Shown here in pieces: positions 16,405-24,774 of a stretch of DNA of 56,530 nt (position 1 is the stretch's first letter; each line of letters begins with the position of its first letter). The position numbers and the translations under genes are program-made. The notes beneath the pieces were generated by a model. The model was not told the DNA's origin. It did not search any database and saw nothing but the letters and a program-made list of their open reading frames with translations. Source of the DNA: Rhodocyclaceae bacterium (lineage in GTDB: Bacteria; Pseudomonadota; Gammaproteobacteria; Burkholderiales; Usitatibacteraceae); the NCBI GenBank assembly GCA_020247395.1, contig JADCJC010000020.1:1-56530 (forward strand), written 5' to 3'.

Positions 16405-17181
16405 TCAAGACCGTTGCGAGGTACTGCTATCGGCAATTGAAAGCGATGTCGGCACCGCTTCGTTGCTGGGTTGTGTGCGAGCCTTAGCGCACATCAGCAT
16501 TCCCAGTGCGACCACCCAGATCAGCCCGGCCGGATTGGTGAATGCCTGAATAACAGCGATGTTTGCTTCAAAAATTCTTGCGCTCGCGATGACGAGACCA
16601 GTGCCGGTCAGGATGCCCATCGCGCTGACCAACGACGCCTTCCAGCTTGCGCTGAATCGGCGCAGCAACACGAAGCCCACACTCGTCATCCAGATGCCGC
16701 TCACCAATTGCACACCGAGCAACTCGCCCACCGAGCCAGCGTACCCATTGAGTGCTGTGTAAGACACTTCGAGCATGCTGCGTGTTTCCGCTGTTGTCGC
16801 CGCAACGTACTGCGAAGCCAACGTCGGCATGGATACTAACCAACGCACAATGCCAAGTATTTTCAGTACCGCGCCGGCGGCACCAAAAAAAGTGATGGTG
16901 TCTGCGACGGCATGGCTGACACTTGCGGCGATGAATCGCTCGCGTAACGCAAATGCGACTGGGATCAGCGCGAGAGAGGAAAGCAGGTAGCAGGTATAGC
17001 CGAACATCATCGGCATTCGATTGGCATCAATGCGGGGAAGTACGACTGAAGGGGGTTCGCGCAGAACGCTCGGCCAGCCTATCGCCTGGCCGAGCACAAC
17101 TATCGTGACCGTGAAGAGCGTGGCAGCGACGAGGGCAAAGATGCCGCCGAATGGTTGATGAATGGATGCGTGGGTTCGCAT
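16405..17181 (-). CDS. DUF4386-like integral membrane protein
   Basis: A 258-residue membrane protein starting at the ATG at 17181 (MRTHASIHQPFGGIFALVAA). The open frame continues upstream to 17424, but that part overlaps the preceding reductase gene. Six hydrophobic segments are visible (for example VAATLFTVTIVVLGQAIG, YLLSSLALIPVAFAL and PAGLIWVVALGMLMC), in the pattern of DUF4386 proteins. No catalytic motif is seen. It starts 20 bases after the end of the NmrA-like gene. Confidence 0.82.
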   Translation of the reverse strand: MRTHASIHQPFGGIFALVAATLFTVTIVVLGQAIGWPSVLREPPSVVLPRIDANRMPMMFGYTCYLLSSLALIPVAFALRERFIAASVSHAVADTITFFGAAGAVLKILGIVRWLVSMPTLASQYVAATTAETRSMLEVSYTALNGYAGSVGELLGVQLVSGIWMTSVGFVLLRRFSASWKASLVSAMGILTGTGLVIASARIFEANIAVIQAFTNPAGLIWVVALGMLMCAKARTQPSNEAVPTSLSIADSSTSQRS

Positions 17182-17200
17182 GTTCCAATTCCGGTAATAG

Positions 17201-18261
17201 CTAGCGGGATGCGCTCGCGGCGAGGCGCGGTGAAGCCTGCGTCCTTTTGGCAGTAGCGCGACCATAGCCGAGAGTTTCGATTGAGGTTTGAACTGCGACA
17301 TCCAGAGGCGTGTGCGTGAGATTGGGTAACAAATCAGCCATAGAGATGCTTTCGACGGCGTGCGGCACCCGCCACAGGTACGACATCCGGGCAAGCTCGC
17401 GCCACATCGGGTTGACCACACCAATGATACGAATCACCGACCACGGCATGCTCGAACGTTTGAAGCTGCCACCAGCGATATTCAGTCGCTTTGCGGCTGC
17501 CTCAACGCTGTCGAGCAATTCTTTGCCGTTGATGTTATGGCCGGCAAAGTGAATTTTTTTAAACGAACCGAGGGCGGAGGCCGTTGCTGGCGTGTAGTGC
17601 CGCATGACCGGGGCGTTCAGGTTGCCGGCGAGGTCGAGTTCGGCGAGGCCGACAAACGCCCGCGCCAAATCTGGCAGGTAGGCCCAGGCGTGGACGACAT
17701 CTGTCGGGCCCGGGTAAACAAGTTTGCCGCTCTTGATGGACTTGACGATCGCTTGGTCGAACCAGTTGCCTGTACCGCTTCCAAAAAATCCCCGGCGCGA
17801 ATCACCACCCCGCGCAGTCCGCGCTGTATGCGCTTTTGCATTTCCTCCTCGAGCGCCTCGCGTTGCTTGCCTTTTTTTGTTGTTGGTCGTTGCATCGTGC
17901 TTTCGACAAGTCGCGCCGGCATTTTTTCGCCGAATCCATAAACGTTCGCTGGCAGCATAAACAGCGCGCCGAGACGTTCGGCGATACCCATGCCTTGGCG
18001 CGCCAGCGGCAGCAGCTTTTCATCCCATTCTGTGTACGAGGGATTAACCGCGTAGACCACAATGCTGGCATCACGCGCGGCGCTGGCGACCGCTTCGGTA
18101 TTGGACATGTCGATGCCGAGCTGGCGCGCCTGTGGCGGCAGGTTTTCGATCGGGCGTCTTGCCTGCGCCAAAACCTGCCAGCCCGCAGCGACGAAAGCTT
18201 CCAGTACGGCGCGCCCCAGCCGACCATTGGCTCCCAGAATGAGTGCGGTTCTTGATTGCAT
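17201..18261 (-). pseudogene. NmrA/SDR-like NAD(P)-binding reductase interrupted by a frameshift
   Basis: An atypical short-chain dehydrogenase or NmrA-like protein split over two frames. The first part (start ATG at 18261, MQSRTALILGANGRLGRAVL with the Rossmann glycine motif) runs normally to VVIRAGDF. The family pattern then expects FGSGTGNWFDQ; that sequence is present but in another frame, continuing to LARAFVGLAELDL and the stop at 17201. The switch falls in a run of six A (17783-17788 on the plus strand); seven would restore one frame of about 354 residues. So this is either a single-base deletion in a homopolymer, a sequencing error, or a phase-variable gene. It is the first gene of the operon and divergent from the LysR gene, its probable regulator. 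Confidence 0.85.
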
Positions 18262-18321
18262 GCCGATTTCCTTGGTGAAGTTGATGTCGCGAACTTTGCG
18301 CGTTTGCGAGGTATTCGACAA

Positions 18322-18351
18322 TTGCTTAAATTTGTAACTGAGATATACAAT
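18322..18351 (+). promoter_or_regulatory. Promoter of the LysR-type regulator gene, possibly leaderless
   Basis: A -35-like TTGCTT (18322-18327) and a -10-like TACAAT (18346-18351, spacer 18; or TATACA at 18344, spacer 16). The start codon ATG lies only five bases after TACAAT, so the transcript would start at or within a base or two of the ATG, leaving no room for a Shine-Dalgarno. The A/T-rich block TTAAATTTGTAA inside it could be a LysR binding site for autoregulation and control of the divergent operon. Confidence 0.5.
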
Positions 18352-18356
18352 TCTGC

Positions 18357-19247
18357 ATGGATAAGAACAACTTCGACTGGACTCTCGTCAGAAGTTTTTT
18401 GGCGGTGCTCGATGCCGGGAGTCTGATGGGGGCCGCCAAAAGACTCGGTGCACAGCAGCCGACGCTGTCGCGTCACATTGCCGAACTTGAAGCCCAATTG
18501 GGCTCGCCGCTGTTTGAACGTACTGGTCGCGGAGTGCTGCCGACCGCCGTTGCGCTGCGTATCGCCGATGCGGCGCGTGAGATGGAAGGCGGGGCAGCGG
18601 CGCTTGGGCAGGCACTCGACAGTCAGCGCAATGACACCGTGGGAACAGTACGCATTTCGGCAAGCCAACTCGTCGCCACGTTGGCCTTGCCGTCGCTGAT
18701 GGCCGATTTTCAGCGGGAAGAGCCAGGCATTCAGATTGAAGTCGTGGCGTCTGATGCCATTACGAATCTATTGCGTCGTGAGGCGGATATTGCGATACGA
18801 ATGGTGCGGCCATCGCAGTCGTCGTTGGTAACGAAGAAAATCGCCGACGTGACGATCGTGGCATGTGCTCATCGCTCGTATCTTGAACGTGCGGGGACAC
18901 CGAAGCGACCGGAAGACCTGTTCGCACATCGCCTGATTGGTTTTGACCGAGATGACGGCATCATCCGCGGCTTCGCGACGATGGGGCAGACGGCGACAAA
19001 GGAAAATTTTGCGATTCGGACGGACGACACCGTCGTTATTGGGCAGATGATCGCGGCAGGCTGCGGGATTGGCTTCGCAGCGACCTACGCTTTGCGTCAC
19101 TGGAACGGTGTCGTCGCCATATTGCCAATGCTCAACATTCAGCCACTGCCTTGTTGGCTTACGGTGCATCGAGAGATTCGTGGCAGCGCGATTGTTCGCC
19201 GGGTTTATGACTATCTTGGCAAGAGGCTGCCAGCAGCGCTGGCCTGA
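18357..19247 (+). CDS. LysR-type transcriptional regulator
   Basis: A 296-residue LysR regulator. The N-terminal winged helix reads FLAVLDAGSLMGAAKRLG followed by QPTLSRHIAELEAQLG, and the effector domain covers about residues 90-296 (DIAIRMVRP and GIGFAATYAL are typical). It is cytoplasmic. The gene is divergent from the four-gene operon beginning with the NmrA-like reductase, with under 100 bases between them. By the usual LysR logic it regulates that operon and itself. The effector is unknown. Confidence 0.95.
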   Translation: MDKNNFDWTLVRSFLAVLDAGSLMGAAKRLGAQQPTLSRHIAELEAQLGSPLFERTGRGVLPTAVALRIADAAREMEGGAAALGQALDSQRNDTVGTVRISASQLVATLALPSLMADFQREEPGIQIEVVASDAITNLLRREADIAIRMVRPSQSSLVTKKIADVTIVACAHRSYLERAGTPKRPEDLFAHRLIGFDRDDGIIRGFATMGQTATKENFAIRTDDTVVIGQMIAAGCGIGFAATYALRHWNGVVAILPMLNIQPLPCWLTVHREIRGSAIVRRVYDYLGKRLPAALA

Positions 19248-19303
19248 ATGTTTCATGGCCCTCGTTCGCTTGGATTTGAACGCGCCCCGACGAAAGGTTC
19301 AGG

Positions 19304-19795
19304 CTAGTGCGGCTCACGCTTGGGCTGCCACAGCTGCACCATTTCCAGATAAGTGAATGACGCCGACCAACCGATGAGGACAAAGCCGGTCAGAGCTTCC
19401 GTTCCAGCGAGGAATCGGATTGGACCAGCGGGGGAGAGGTCACCAAATCCGACCGTGGTAAAGACCGTCGCGGAAAAATAAACGTGGTCAAAGATGCTTG
19501 GGCTGACTGCGCCGGAAATGCTGCCGGTTTCAGTCCAGAGCAGCAGGAAATGATAGGCCAGCCCAAAGAGCCAAATCTCTACAATGTGTAGCAGGATCAA
19601 CGACAGGACGGCGTAGAGCACCACCCTTCGTTTGGTGCCGCCAACGCGCCCCACCCGCCCCAAACGGTTGCTAAACCAAGTTAGCCCCTCAAAGTGGGTA
19701 AGCGCGGCAAGAACAACGGCGAGTACCGTAGCGCCGACAACGGCAAGATTGGCTCCCCAGTTTGTGTATTCCGCAAGATGGCTGACAGTCCCCAT
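19304..19795 (-). CDS. Two-TM potassium channel-like protein
   Basis: A 163-residue membrane protein with an ion-channel pore module. There are hydrophobic segments near residues 15-33, 60-85 and 130-150. The pore loop before the last span carries the selectivity filter TVGFGD, preceded by VYFSATVFT. I choose the ATG at 19795 over the TTG one codon earlier. TVGFGD is the potassium-channel filter (TVGYGD in many). No cytoplasmic RCK/TrkA domain is attached, so gating is unclear; tetramerisation is expected. The gene is convergent with the LysR gene and apparently monocistronic. Confidence 0.88.
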   Translation of the reverse strand: MGTVSHLAEYTNWGANLAVVGATVLAVVLAALTHFEGLTWFSNRLGRVGRVGGTKRRVVLYAVLSLILLHIVEIWLFGLAYHFLLLWTETGSISGAVSPSIFDHVYFSATVFTTVGFGDLSPAGPIRFLAGTEALTGFVLIGWSASFTYLEMVQLWQPKREPH

Positions 19796-19887
19796 CAATT
19801 CAGGCTAGCATAATTGCATTGCGCTCGTTTGATCTAGCGCAGAACTAAAGCCTCTTCATTTTTTCGTCAACAAGGACATTTCAATCC

Positions 19888-20568
19888 ATGAGTACCATCT
19901 CTCCGCCGCTCGCGGAGTTGATCCAACTTGTGACGGCCAGATTTCCCGCACTAGCACGTTTGCCATCGGCCACACTCGCGCAAACGATTTCATCGGCGCA
20001 CTTCCAACAGTTATCGGCTGGTGATCAACTGTTTTCGCCGGATCACCCTTGCGGCGGATTTCCGCTGTTGCTGGAGGGGCGGGTGCGGGTGGCGCGCGAG
20101 GCCACCAACGGTCGCTCCATCACGCTGTATACGGTCGAAGCCGGCGAGCTTTGCATTGCCTCCGCGCAGGCGATGTTCCAGCGTCCCGGAATCTTGGCCA
20201 ATGGTTATGCAGAGACCCCAATTATGGTCCTAGTATTGAGTCCAGCTGCCGTGGACAAGCTGCTTGCTACGGACGCGCAGTTCCGAAAGTTTTTCTTTGG
20301 ATTGATCAGTGAGCGGCTGTCAGATCTGATGCTCGCCGTCGAGGCCATCGCCTTTCTGAAGCTCGACCAGCGTATCGCGCGTTTGCTCGTCGAGCGTGGG
20401 CCGCGGGTGGCGATGACGCACCAAGCGATCGCTGAGCAGCTTGGTGTGGCCAGAGAAATGGTGTCGCGTGTGATGCGCGGCTTTTCCGAGCGCGGCTGGA
20501 TTGCCCAGTCCCGCGAAGCCATTGAGCTTACTGACGTTGTAGCGTTGGATGAGGTTTCGCAGGGGTAG
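19888..20568 (+). CDS. Crp/Fnr family transcriptional regulator
   Basis: A 226-residue regulator. The cyclic-nucleotide-like beta-roll covers about residues 30-130 (FPLLLEGRVRVAREATNGRSITLYTVEAGELC) and a helix-turn-helix lies near 172-200 (MTHQAIAEQLGVAREMVSRVM). Cysteines occur near positions 54 and 89 but there is no N-terminal Fnr-type [4Fe-4S] cluster motif, so sensing by thiol chemistry or by a small ligand is possible. It sits directly upstream of the persulfide dioxygenase-like gene in the same direction, so it is the likely regulator of the reactive-sulfur genes that follow. Confidence 0.93.
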   Translation: MSTISPPLAELIQLVTARFPALARLPSATLAQTISSAHFQQLSAGDQLFSPDHPCGGFPLLLEGRVRVAREATNGRSITLYTVEAGELCIASAQAMFQRPGILANGYAETPIMVLVLSPAAVDKLLATDAQFRKFFFGLISERLSDLMLAVEAIAFLKLDQRIARLLVERGPRVAMTHQAIAEQLGVAREMVSRVMRGFSERGWIAQSREAIELTDVVALDEVSQG

Positions 20569-20591
20569 AGGCGACCGCGTCCATTGCCTCA

Positions 20592-20605
20592 GTAACAAAC
20601 GTCAC
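20592..20605 (+). promoter_or_regulatory. Candidate Crp/Fnr-type operator
   Basis: GTAAC-AAAC-GTCAC is a near-perfect inverted repeat (half sites GTAAC and GTGAC differ at one base) in the 91-base gap between the Crp/Fnr gene and the sulfur operon, 54 bases before the chosen ATG. On the complementary strand it reads TGTGACGTTTGTTAC, close to a CRP-like site. Position and neighbour make the Crp/Fnr protein the obvious ligand; binding is inferred. Confidence 0.45.
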
Positions 20606-20659
20606 AGACCGCCGACGCAAAGCGGCGCAGAATGAATGCCTCACTTTATGGAGACGCAC

Positions 20660-21700
20660 ATGATTCTGCAACTATTTGACCAAGACTCTTCGACACTCAC
20701 CTATATTGTCGCCGACGCCGCCACGCGTGAGGCTGCCATCATCGACCCGGTATTGGGGCAACTTTCGCGTGATCTTGGCGAGATTGAGCGACACCGACTC
20801 ACGCTGCGCTGGATACTGGACACGCATGTTCATGCTGATCACGAGACCGGTGCAAACGCGTTGAAGTCGGTCACTGGAGCTTGGAGTGCGGTTGGCGCGG
20901 CGTGTGAATCGGTAGGGCACGATCGAATGCTGGTGGATGGTGACGTAATCGAAATCGGTTCGACAAAGATTGGCGTGATCGCGACTCCTGGGCATACGCC
21001 GGGGAGCATGACGTTTCGCGTCGATGGCAACGTGTTCACCGGCGATGCCCTATTGATTGAAGGCTGCGGTCGTACCGACTTCCAGAATGGCAGCAGCGAC
21101 GATTTGTTCCACAGCGTGACCCAGCGTCTGTTTACGCTGCCAGCCACTACCGTGGTTTGGCCGGGCCACGACTATCGCGGACGCGCGAGCTCAACGATTG
21201 GCCACGAAAAAAACCACAACCCGCGCTTTGCAGGTAAAGACCTTGACGCGTTTCGGAAGATTATGGCCGGTCTGCATCTCGCGCCACCTAAACATCTGGA
21301 AAAAGCGGTACCGGCGAACCGCTCGGGTGGCGCGTTACATGCGGGCGAGCCAGTGCTGCCGATGATCAAGCCGGCGCAGTTTGTCTTGCAGTTTGATCCC
21401 AAGCTTGACACGCTTGTCGATGTGCGGGATTCTGTAGATGCCCTATCTGAACCGATCAAGAATGCGGTTTGCCTGAGTGCGACTGAGATACCGAAGATGC
21501 AGGTGCTCGCGGCCAATGCACGCACGCTCTATGTTTTGTGCCGTTCCGGGCGGCGTTCGCTTGTCGCCACCGAGGCGCTGGTGAAAGCCGGGGTCACCAA
21601 TGCTTGTAATATCACTGGTGGTGTTCTTGCGCTGAACGCGACTCGATCCCCTCAAGGGACTGGAGCCACTGCGACTCGAGCGGCAGTGGCTCATGGTTGA
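20660..21700 (+). CDS. Persulfide dioxygenase-like metallo-beta-lactamase fused to a rhodanese domain
   Basis: A 346-residue protein. I choose the ATG at 20660 because GGAG lies seven bases upstream; earlier ATGs at 20636 and 20648 lack this. Residues 1-245 form a metallo-beta-lactamase domain of the ETHE1/Blh type: THVHADHETGA (His56, His58, Asp60, His61), TPGHTPGSM, GCGRTDFQNG and WPGHDYRGR. ETHE1-type enzymes oxidise glutathione persulfide to sulfite with one iron. Residues about 255-340 form a rhodanese domain with active-site Cys294 in LCRSGRRS. The fusion would couple persulfide oxidation with sulfur transfer, for example to thiosulfate. It overlaps the downstream YeeE-like gene by eight bases. 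Confidence 0.92.
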   Translation: MILQLFDQDSSTLTYIVADAATREAAIIDPVLGQLSRDLGEIERHRLTLRWILDTHVHADHETGANALKSVTGAWSAVGAACESVGHDRMLVDGDVIEIGSTKIGVIATPGHTPGSMTFRVDGNVFTGDALLIEGCGRTDFQNGSSDDLFHSVTQRLFTLPATTVVWPGHDYRGRASSTIGHEKNHNPRFAGKDLDAFRKIMAGLHLAPPKHLEKAVPANRSGGALHAGEPVLPMIKPAQFVLQFDPKLDTLVDVRDSVDALSEPIKNAVCLSATEIPKMQVLAANARTLYVLCRSGRRSLVATEALVKAGVTNACNITGGVLALNATRSPQGTGATATRAAVAHG

Positions 21701-22145
21701 CTCTGTTTGGTCTATCTGGCTGAGTGCCGCCATCGGCGGTGTGCTGGTTGGTATGGCCAGCGGTGGCCTGATGTTATTCAACGGGCGTATCGCAGGCATT
21801 TCCGGCATATTTCACCAAACTGTGGCCGGTTCCCGCGAGGCTTGGCGATGGACGTTTCTCGCCGGCCTGGTTTTGGCCGGTGTGATCGCGGCGCTGTTGT
21901 ACCCGTCGCTGTTACCGGCGGCCCCGATGCCGGTATCGTCTCCAGCCGTCGGCGGTACGCTAAAGCTTGTCGCGGCGGGGCTGTTGGTCGGTTTTGGTAC
22001 GCGTATGGGGAGCGGCTGTACTTCGGGGCATGGCGTGTGTGGGCTGGCTCGATTTAGCCTGCGCTCGTTGGCGGCAGTGGTGACGTTTTTATCCGTCGGC
22101 ATCGTGGCCACTTTTCTCATCGGGGTCGTCGGCGGGCGCGCATGA
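21693..22145 (+). CDS. YeeE/YedE-family sulfur transporter half, N-terminal type (PmpA-like)
   Basis: A 150-residue membrane protein with four hydrophobic segments. It carries the conserved cysteine motif GSGCTSGHGVCGL of YeeE/YedE proteins, whose TsuA member transports thiosulfate through a chain of cysteines. It is about half the length of full YeeE proteins and is followed by the second half with an ATGA overlap, so the two probably form one transporter. It follows the persulfide dioxygenase-like gene with an eight-base overlap, supporting movement of a sulfur species such as thiosulfate. Confidence 0.9.
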   Translation: MVDSVWSIWLSAAIGGVLVGMASGGLMLFNGRIAGISGIFHQTVAGSREAWRWTFLAGLVLAGVIAALLYPSLLPAAPMPVSSPAVGGTLKLVAAGLLVGFGTRMGSGCTSGHGVCGLARFSLRSLAAVVTFLSVGIVATFLIGVVGGRA

Positions 22146-22588
22146 GACAGCTCTCGTCTCCTATTGCCGGACTGGTACTGGGCTTCATTTTCGGTATCGG
22201 CTTGATTGTTTCCGGGATGGTGGATCCGGCTAACGTGAAAGCCTTCTTGGATATCACAGGCCAAACCTACGGCGCTTGGCGGCCGCAACTGCTGGCCGTG
22301 CTCGGTGCAGGCGTGATGGTGACCACCGTGATCTACATACTGGCCAAGCGGCGCAAGCACCCATTGGTGGAAGCAGGGTTTCATTGGCCGCACGCGACCG
22401 TCATTGATCGGCAATTGATTGTCGGCTCGGCGTTGTTTGGTGTGGGCTGGGCACTGGCGGGGTATTGCCCAGGCCCGGCTCTAGTGGCCTTGGGATCATT
22501 CTCGTCGGATGCGGTGATCTTTGTCGTGGCGATGGCGGCGGGCGGCTCTTTACAACATATCTTGCAACATAAATTGGCGCCACGTTGA
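22142..22588 (+). CDS. YeeE/YedE-family sulfur transporter half, C-terminal type (PmpB/DUF6691-like)
   Basis: A 148-residue membrane protein, partner of the preceding half. Hydrophobic segments lie near residues 8-28, 45-65, 93-113 and 118-138. Conserved blocks are FGIGLIVSGMVDPANVKAFLD near the N-terminus and GWALAGYCPGPALV, whose cysteine matches the sulfur-relay cysteine of the family. The start overlaps the upstream stop by four bases and the stop overlaps the next start (TGATG). Confidence 0.9.
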   Translation: MRQLSSPIAGLVLGFIFGIGLIVSGMVDPANVKAFLDITGQTYGAWRPQLLAVLGAGVMVTTVIYILAKRRKHPLVEAGFHWPHATVIDRQLIVGSALFGVGWALAGYCPGPALVALGSFSSDAVIFVVAMAAGGSLQHILQHKLAPR

Positions 22589-22956
22589 TGGGCTATCTTG
22601 ATGATCCGCGTGTGTTGTTCGCCGCCGAGCGCACCTTGCTTGCGTGGCAGCGAAGTGGGCTCGCGCTAATGGGATTCGGTTTCGTCGTGGAGCGATTCGG
22701 GTTGTTCATGCGCATGGTCACCGGGCAGGCACCGAGCCACGTTGATCGGGCGTTCTCGCTATGGCTGGGTGTGGCGCTGCTTTGTATGAGTGCGGCGGTG
22801 ATGGGCTTTGCGGCTGTGCAGTTTCGTACTGTTGTTCAACAACTGGGCGCTGGCGAAATTCCTGCGGGTTATGCACCCAATGCGGCGGTTTGGCTGAATG
22901 GCGTGCTTGCCGTGACCGCATTGGCGCTCGCCACGTATTTTGTCGTGAGCGGTTAG
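22588..22956 (+). CDS. DUF202/YidH-family membrane protein
   Basis: A 122-residue inner-membrane protein with three hydrophobic segments and the DUF202 signature DPRVLFAAERTLLAWQRSGLAL. I use the ATG at 22588, joined to the previous stop as TGATG, rather than the TTG at 22585. YidH-like proteins have no firmly known role. Here it is translationally coupled to a sulfur-handling operon, which suggests an accessory role in that module. Confidence 0.85.
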   Translation: MGYLDDPRVLFAAERTLLAWQRSGLALMGFGFVVERFGLFMRMVTGQAPSHVDRAFSLWLGVALLCMSAAVMGFAAVQFRTVVQQLGAGEIPAGYAPNAAVWLNGVLAVTALALATYFVVSG

Positions 22957-23506
22957 TGCAAAGTAGGACGGTTTCAATCAGTTAGTGCAACACAATCTTG
23001 TGAAGTCTACAACGGCGTGTTGCGATGAAACGTGCAGTCGGTTGGTATAAGACGATGGATTTAGCGGTTCGAGAAGAGATTAGTCGAGAGTTGGCAATGG
23101 GTAGGGATCCGGCGCAGATTGCGCGTCAGGTCGGTTTTGCGCCATCCTCGGTCAGTCGCGAGATTCGGCAACACGATGTTGCCGAGGTTGGCCATCGCGC
23201 CCATTGGGCACAGTCCCGCGCCGATGATGCTGGCAAGCGGCGCGGTCGATGTCGCGCCACGCACGATGGGGTTGATCCGCAGTATCGGCTTTGGCGCGCC
23301 TACGGTCAATGACGGCAAAATGAAGTTACGATCCAGAGAAGGTCGCAGCGGAGTCTTGGTTTAGGTGTTCGGCACACGATTGTGATTCAAACCCACGAGT
23401 ATTGATGAATTTGCGTCTAAACTGGTTCTAGCATGCCCCGTTGATGGCAACATTTGCCTCTGCAGCGGCGGCAGCGTCCTGAACGTTATGGAAAATTGAA
23501 CAGAAA
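22957..23506. other. Intergenic region with an IS30 remnant
   Basis: A 550-base gap between the sulfur module and soxB. It contains the truncated IS30-like N-terminus (listed separately) and then unassigned sequence. On the minus strand around 23160-23318 a translation reads PSLTVGAPKPILRINPIVRG and continues with glycine-rich text; it looks protein-like but I cannot assign it. No intact gene is supported. Confidence 0.5.
23025..23312 (+). pseudogene. IS30-family transposase N-terminal remnant
   Basis: The first 50 codons or so encode the helix-turn-helix of IS30 transposases: LAVREEISRELAMGRDPAQI followed by ARQVGFAPSSVSREIRQH. After SREIRQH similarity stops abruptly and the remaining 45 residues do not look like a transposase; the DDE catalytic domain is missing. 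No terminal inverted repeats could be matched. It is a decayed insertion sequence whose 3' part has been replaced by unrelated DNA. Confidence 0.65.
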
Positions 23507-24760
23507 ATGCGCAATCGCTACTCCGCTGGAAATTTGATCGGTGCGGCCATCGGTGGCCACAAAGACTGGGCACCCGCTTGGCTAGATGTGGACCCAAAGC
23601 CGCGATACGATGTGATCGTCATTGGTGGTGGTGGCCATGGCTTAGCGACGGCTTATTACCTTGCAAAGAATCATGGTATGACGAACGTTGCCGTCGTTGA
23701 GGCAGGGTGGATTGGTGGCGGTAACACTGGTCGGAATACAACCGTGGTGCGCTCAAATTATCTGTACCCCGAAAGCGCGCGCCTTTATGATTTTTCCGTT
23801 CAGCGCTATGAATCGCTGTCAAAAGACCTTAACTTTAATGTGATGTTTAGCCAGCGCGGAGTTATCACTCTGGCGCATTCTCGCCACGACCTCGACGCCC
23901 AGGAACGCTGGACCAATGCGATGTTATGCAATGGTATTGACGCGGAGATGCTCAACGCGCGTCAAGTCCAAGAATGTGAGCCGCGTCTGGACATTAGCAG
24001 CAGGGCGCGATACCCAATTCTTGGCGGCTTCATCCAACGGCGGGCCGGATCTGCGCGCCATGATGCCGTCGCGTGGGGTTACGCGCGCGGAGCATCGGCG
24101 CTCGGCGTCGACATAGTGCAGCAGTGTTCGGTACTCGATTTCATCAAGAAACATGGCCGGGTCGTTGGTGTCAAGACTAGCCGGGGTGAAATTCGCGCCG
24201 ACCGCGTGGCCATGGCAGTCGCCGGCCACTCTTCCGTGTTGGCCAACCTTGCAGGATTTTCGCTGCCGGTGACAAGTTATGCTTTGCAGGCGATGGTGAG
24301 TGAGCCGGTCAAGCCGGTACTCAAAGCAGTTACGCTATCGCCGGCGCTGGGCGCTTACTGGAGCCAGTCCGACAAGGGTGAGGTGGTGATCGGCGGTGCA
24401 CTCGATCACTTTCCGTCGTATGCGCAGCGTGGCAGTTTTGCGATCAATCAGCAGGCCATCGCGGCGACCGTCGAGGCATTCCCCTCGTTGGGACGCCTGC
24501 GGCTGTTGCGTCAGTGGGCGGGCATTGTCGACGTTGTTAAGGACTCGAGTCCGATCATCGGTGCTACCCCCATTCCCGGCTTGTACATCAATTGTGGCTG
24601 GGGGACGGGCGGTTTTAAAGCCATCCCGGTGGGAGGTTGGATACTCGCGCACGTGCTGGCCACCGGCCAAAATCATGAACTTGCTGAAGCGTTTCAACTC
24701 GCCCGTTTTCACACCGGGCGTTTGATCGATGAAGCGGCTGCTTCCGGCATCGCCCACTGA
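23507..24760 (+). CDS. soxB: Sarcosine oxidase, beta subunit
   Basis: A 417-residue FAD protein: NRYSAGNLIGAAIGGHKDWA at the N-terminus is typical of SoxB, followed by the dinucleotide-binding strand VIVIGGGGHGLATAYYLAKN and the RNTTVVRSNYL block, where the flavin is covalently attached in family members. The GTGGFKAIP stretch near residue 365 is also conserved. SoxB oxidises sarcosine to glycine and formaldehyde equivalents within the SoxBDAG complex in the cytoplasm. It is the first gene of the sox operon, starting at the ATG at 23507. Confidence 0.96.
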   Translation: MRNRYSAGNLIGAAIGGHKDWAPAWLDVDPKPRYDVIVIGGGGHGLATAYYLAKNHGMTNVAVVEAGWIGGGNTGRNTTVVRSNYLYPESARLYDFSVQRYESLSKDLNFNVMFSQRGVITLAHSRHDLDAQERWTNAMLCNGIDAEMLNARQVQECEPRLDISSRARYPILGGFIQRRAGSARHDAVAWGYARGASALGVDIVQQCSVLDFIKKHGRVVGVKTSRGEIRADRVAMAVAGHSSVLANLAGFSLPVTSYALQAMVSEPVKPVLKAVTLSPALGAYWSQSDKGEVVIGGALDHFPSYAQRGSFAINQQAIAATVEAFPSLGRLRLLRQWAGIVDVVKDSSPIIGATPIPGLYINCGWGTGGFKAIPVGGWILAHVLATGQNHELAEAFQLARFHTGRLIDEAAASGIAH

Positions 24761-24774
24761 GGAGCGAGTTATAA

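Noticed and set aside
17802-18668. Long minus-strand open frame (288 codons) across the LysR/NmrA region
   Set aside because: It overlaps two well-supported genes in other frames and its translation is arginine- and cysteine-rich without family similarity.
23361-23400. Sequence resembling another REP copy (GTGTTCGGCACACG and following)
   Set aside because: Only the loop-like part is similar; the arms do not pair well enough to call it.
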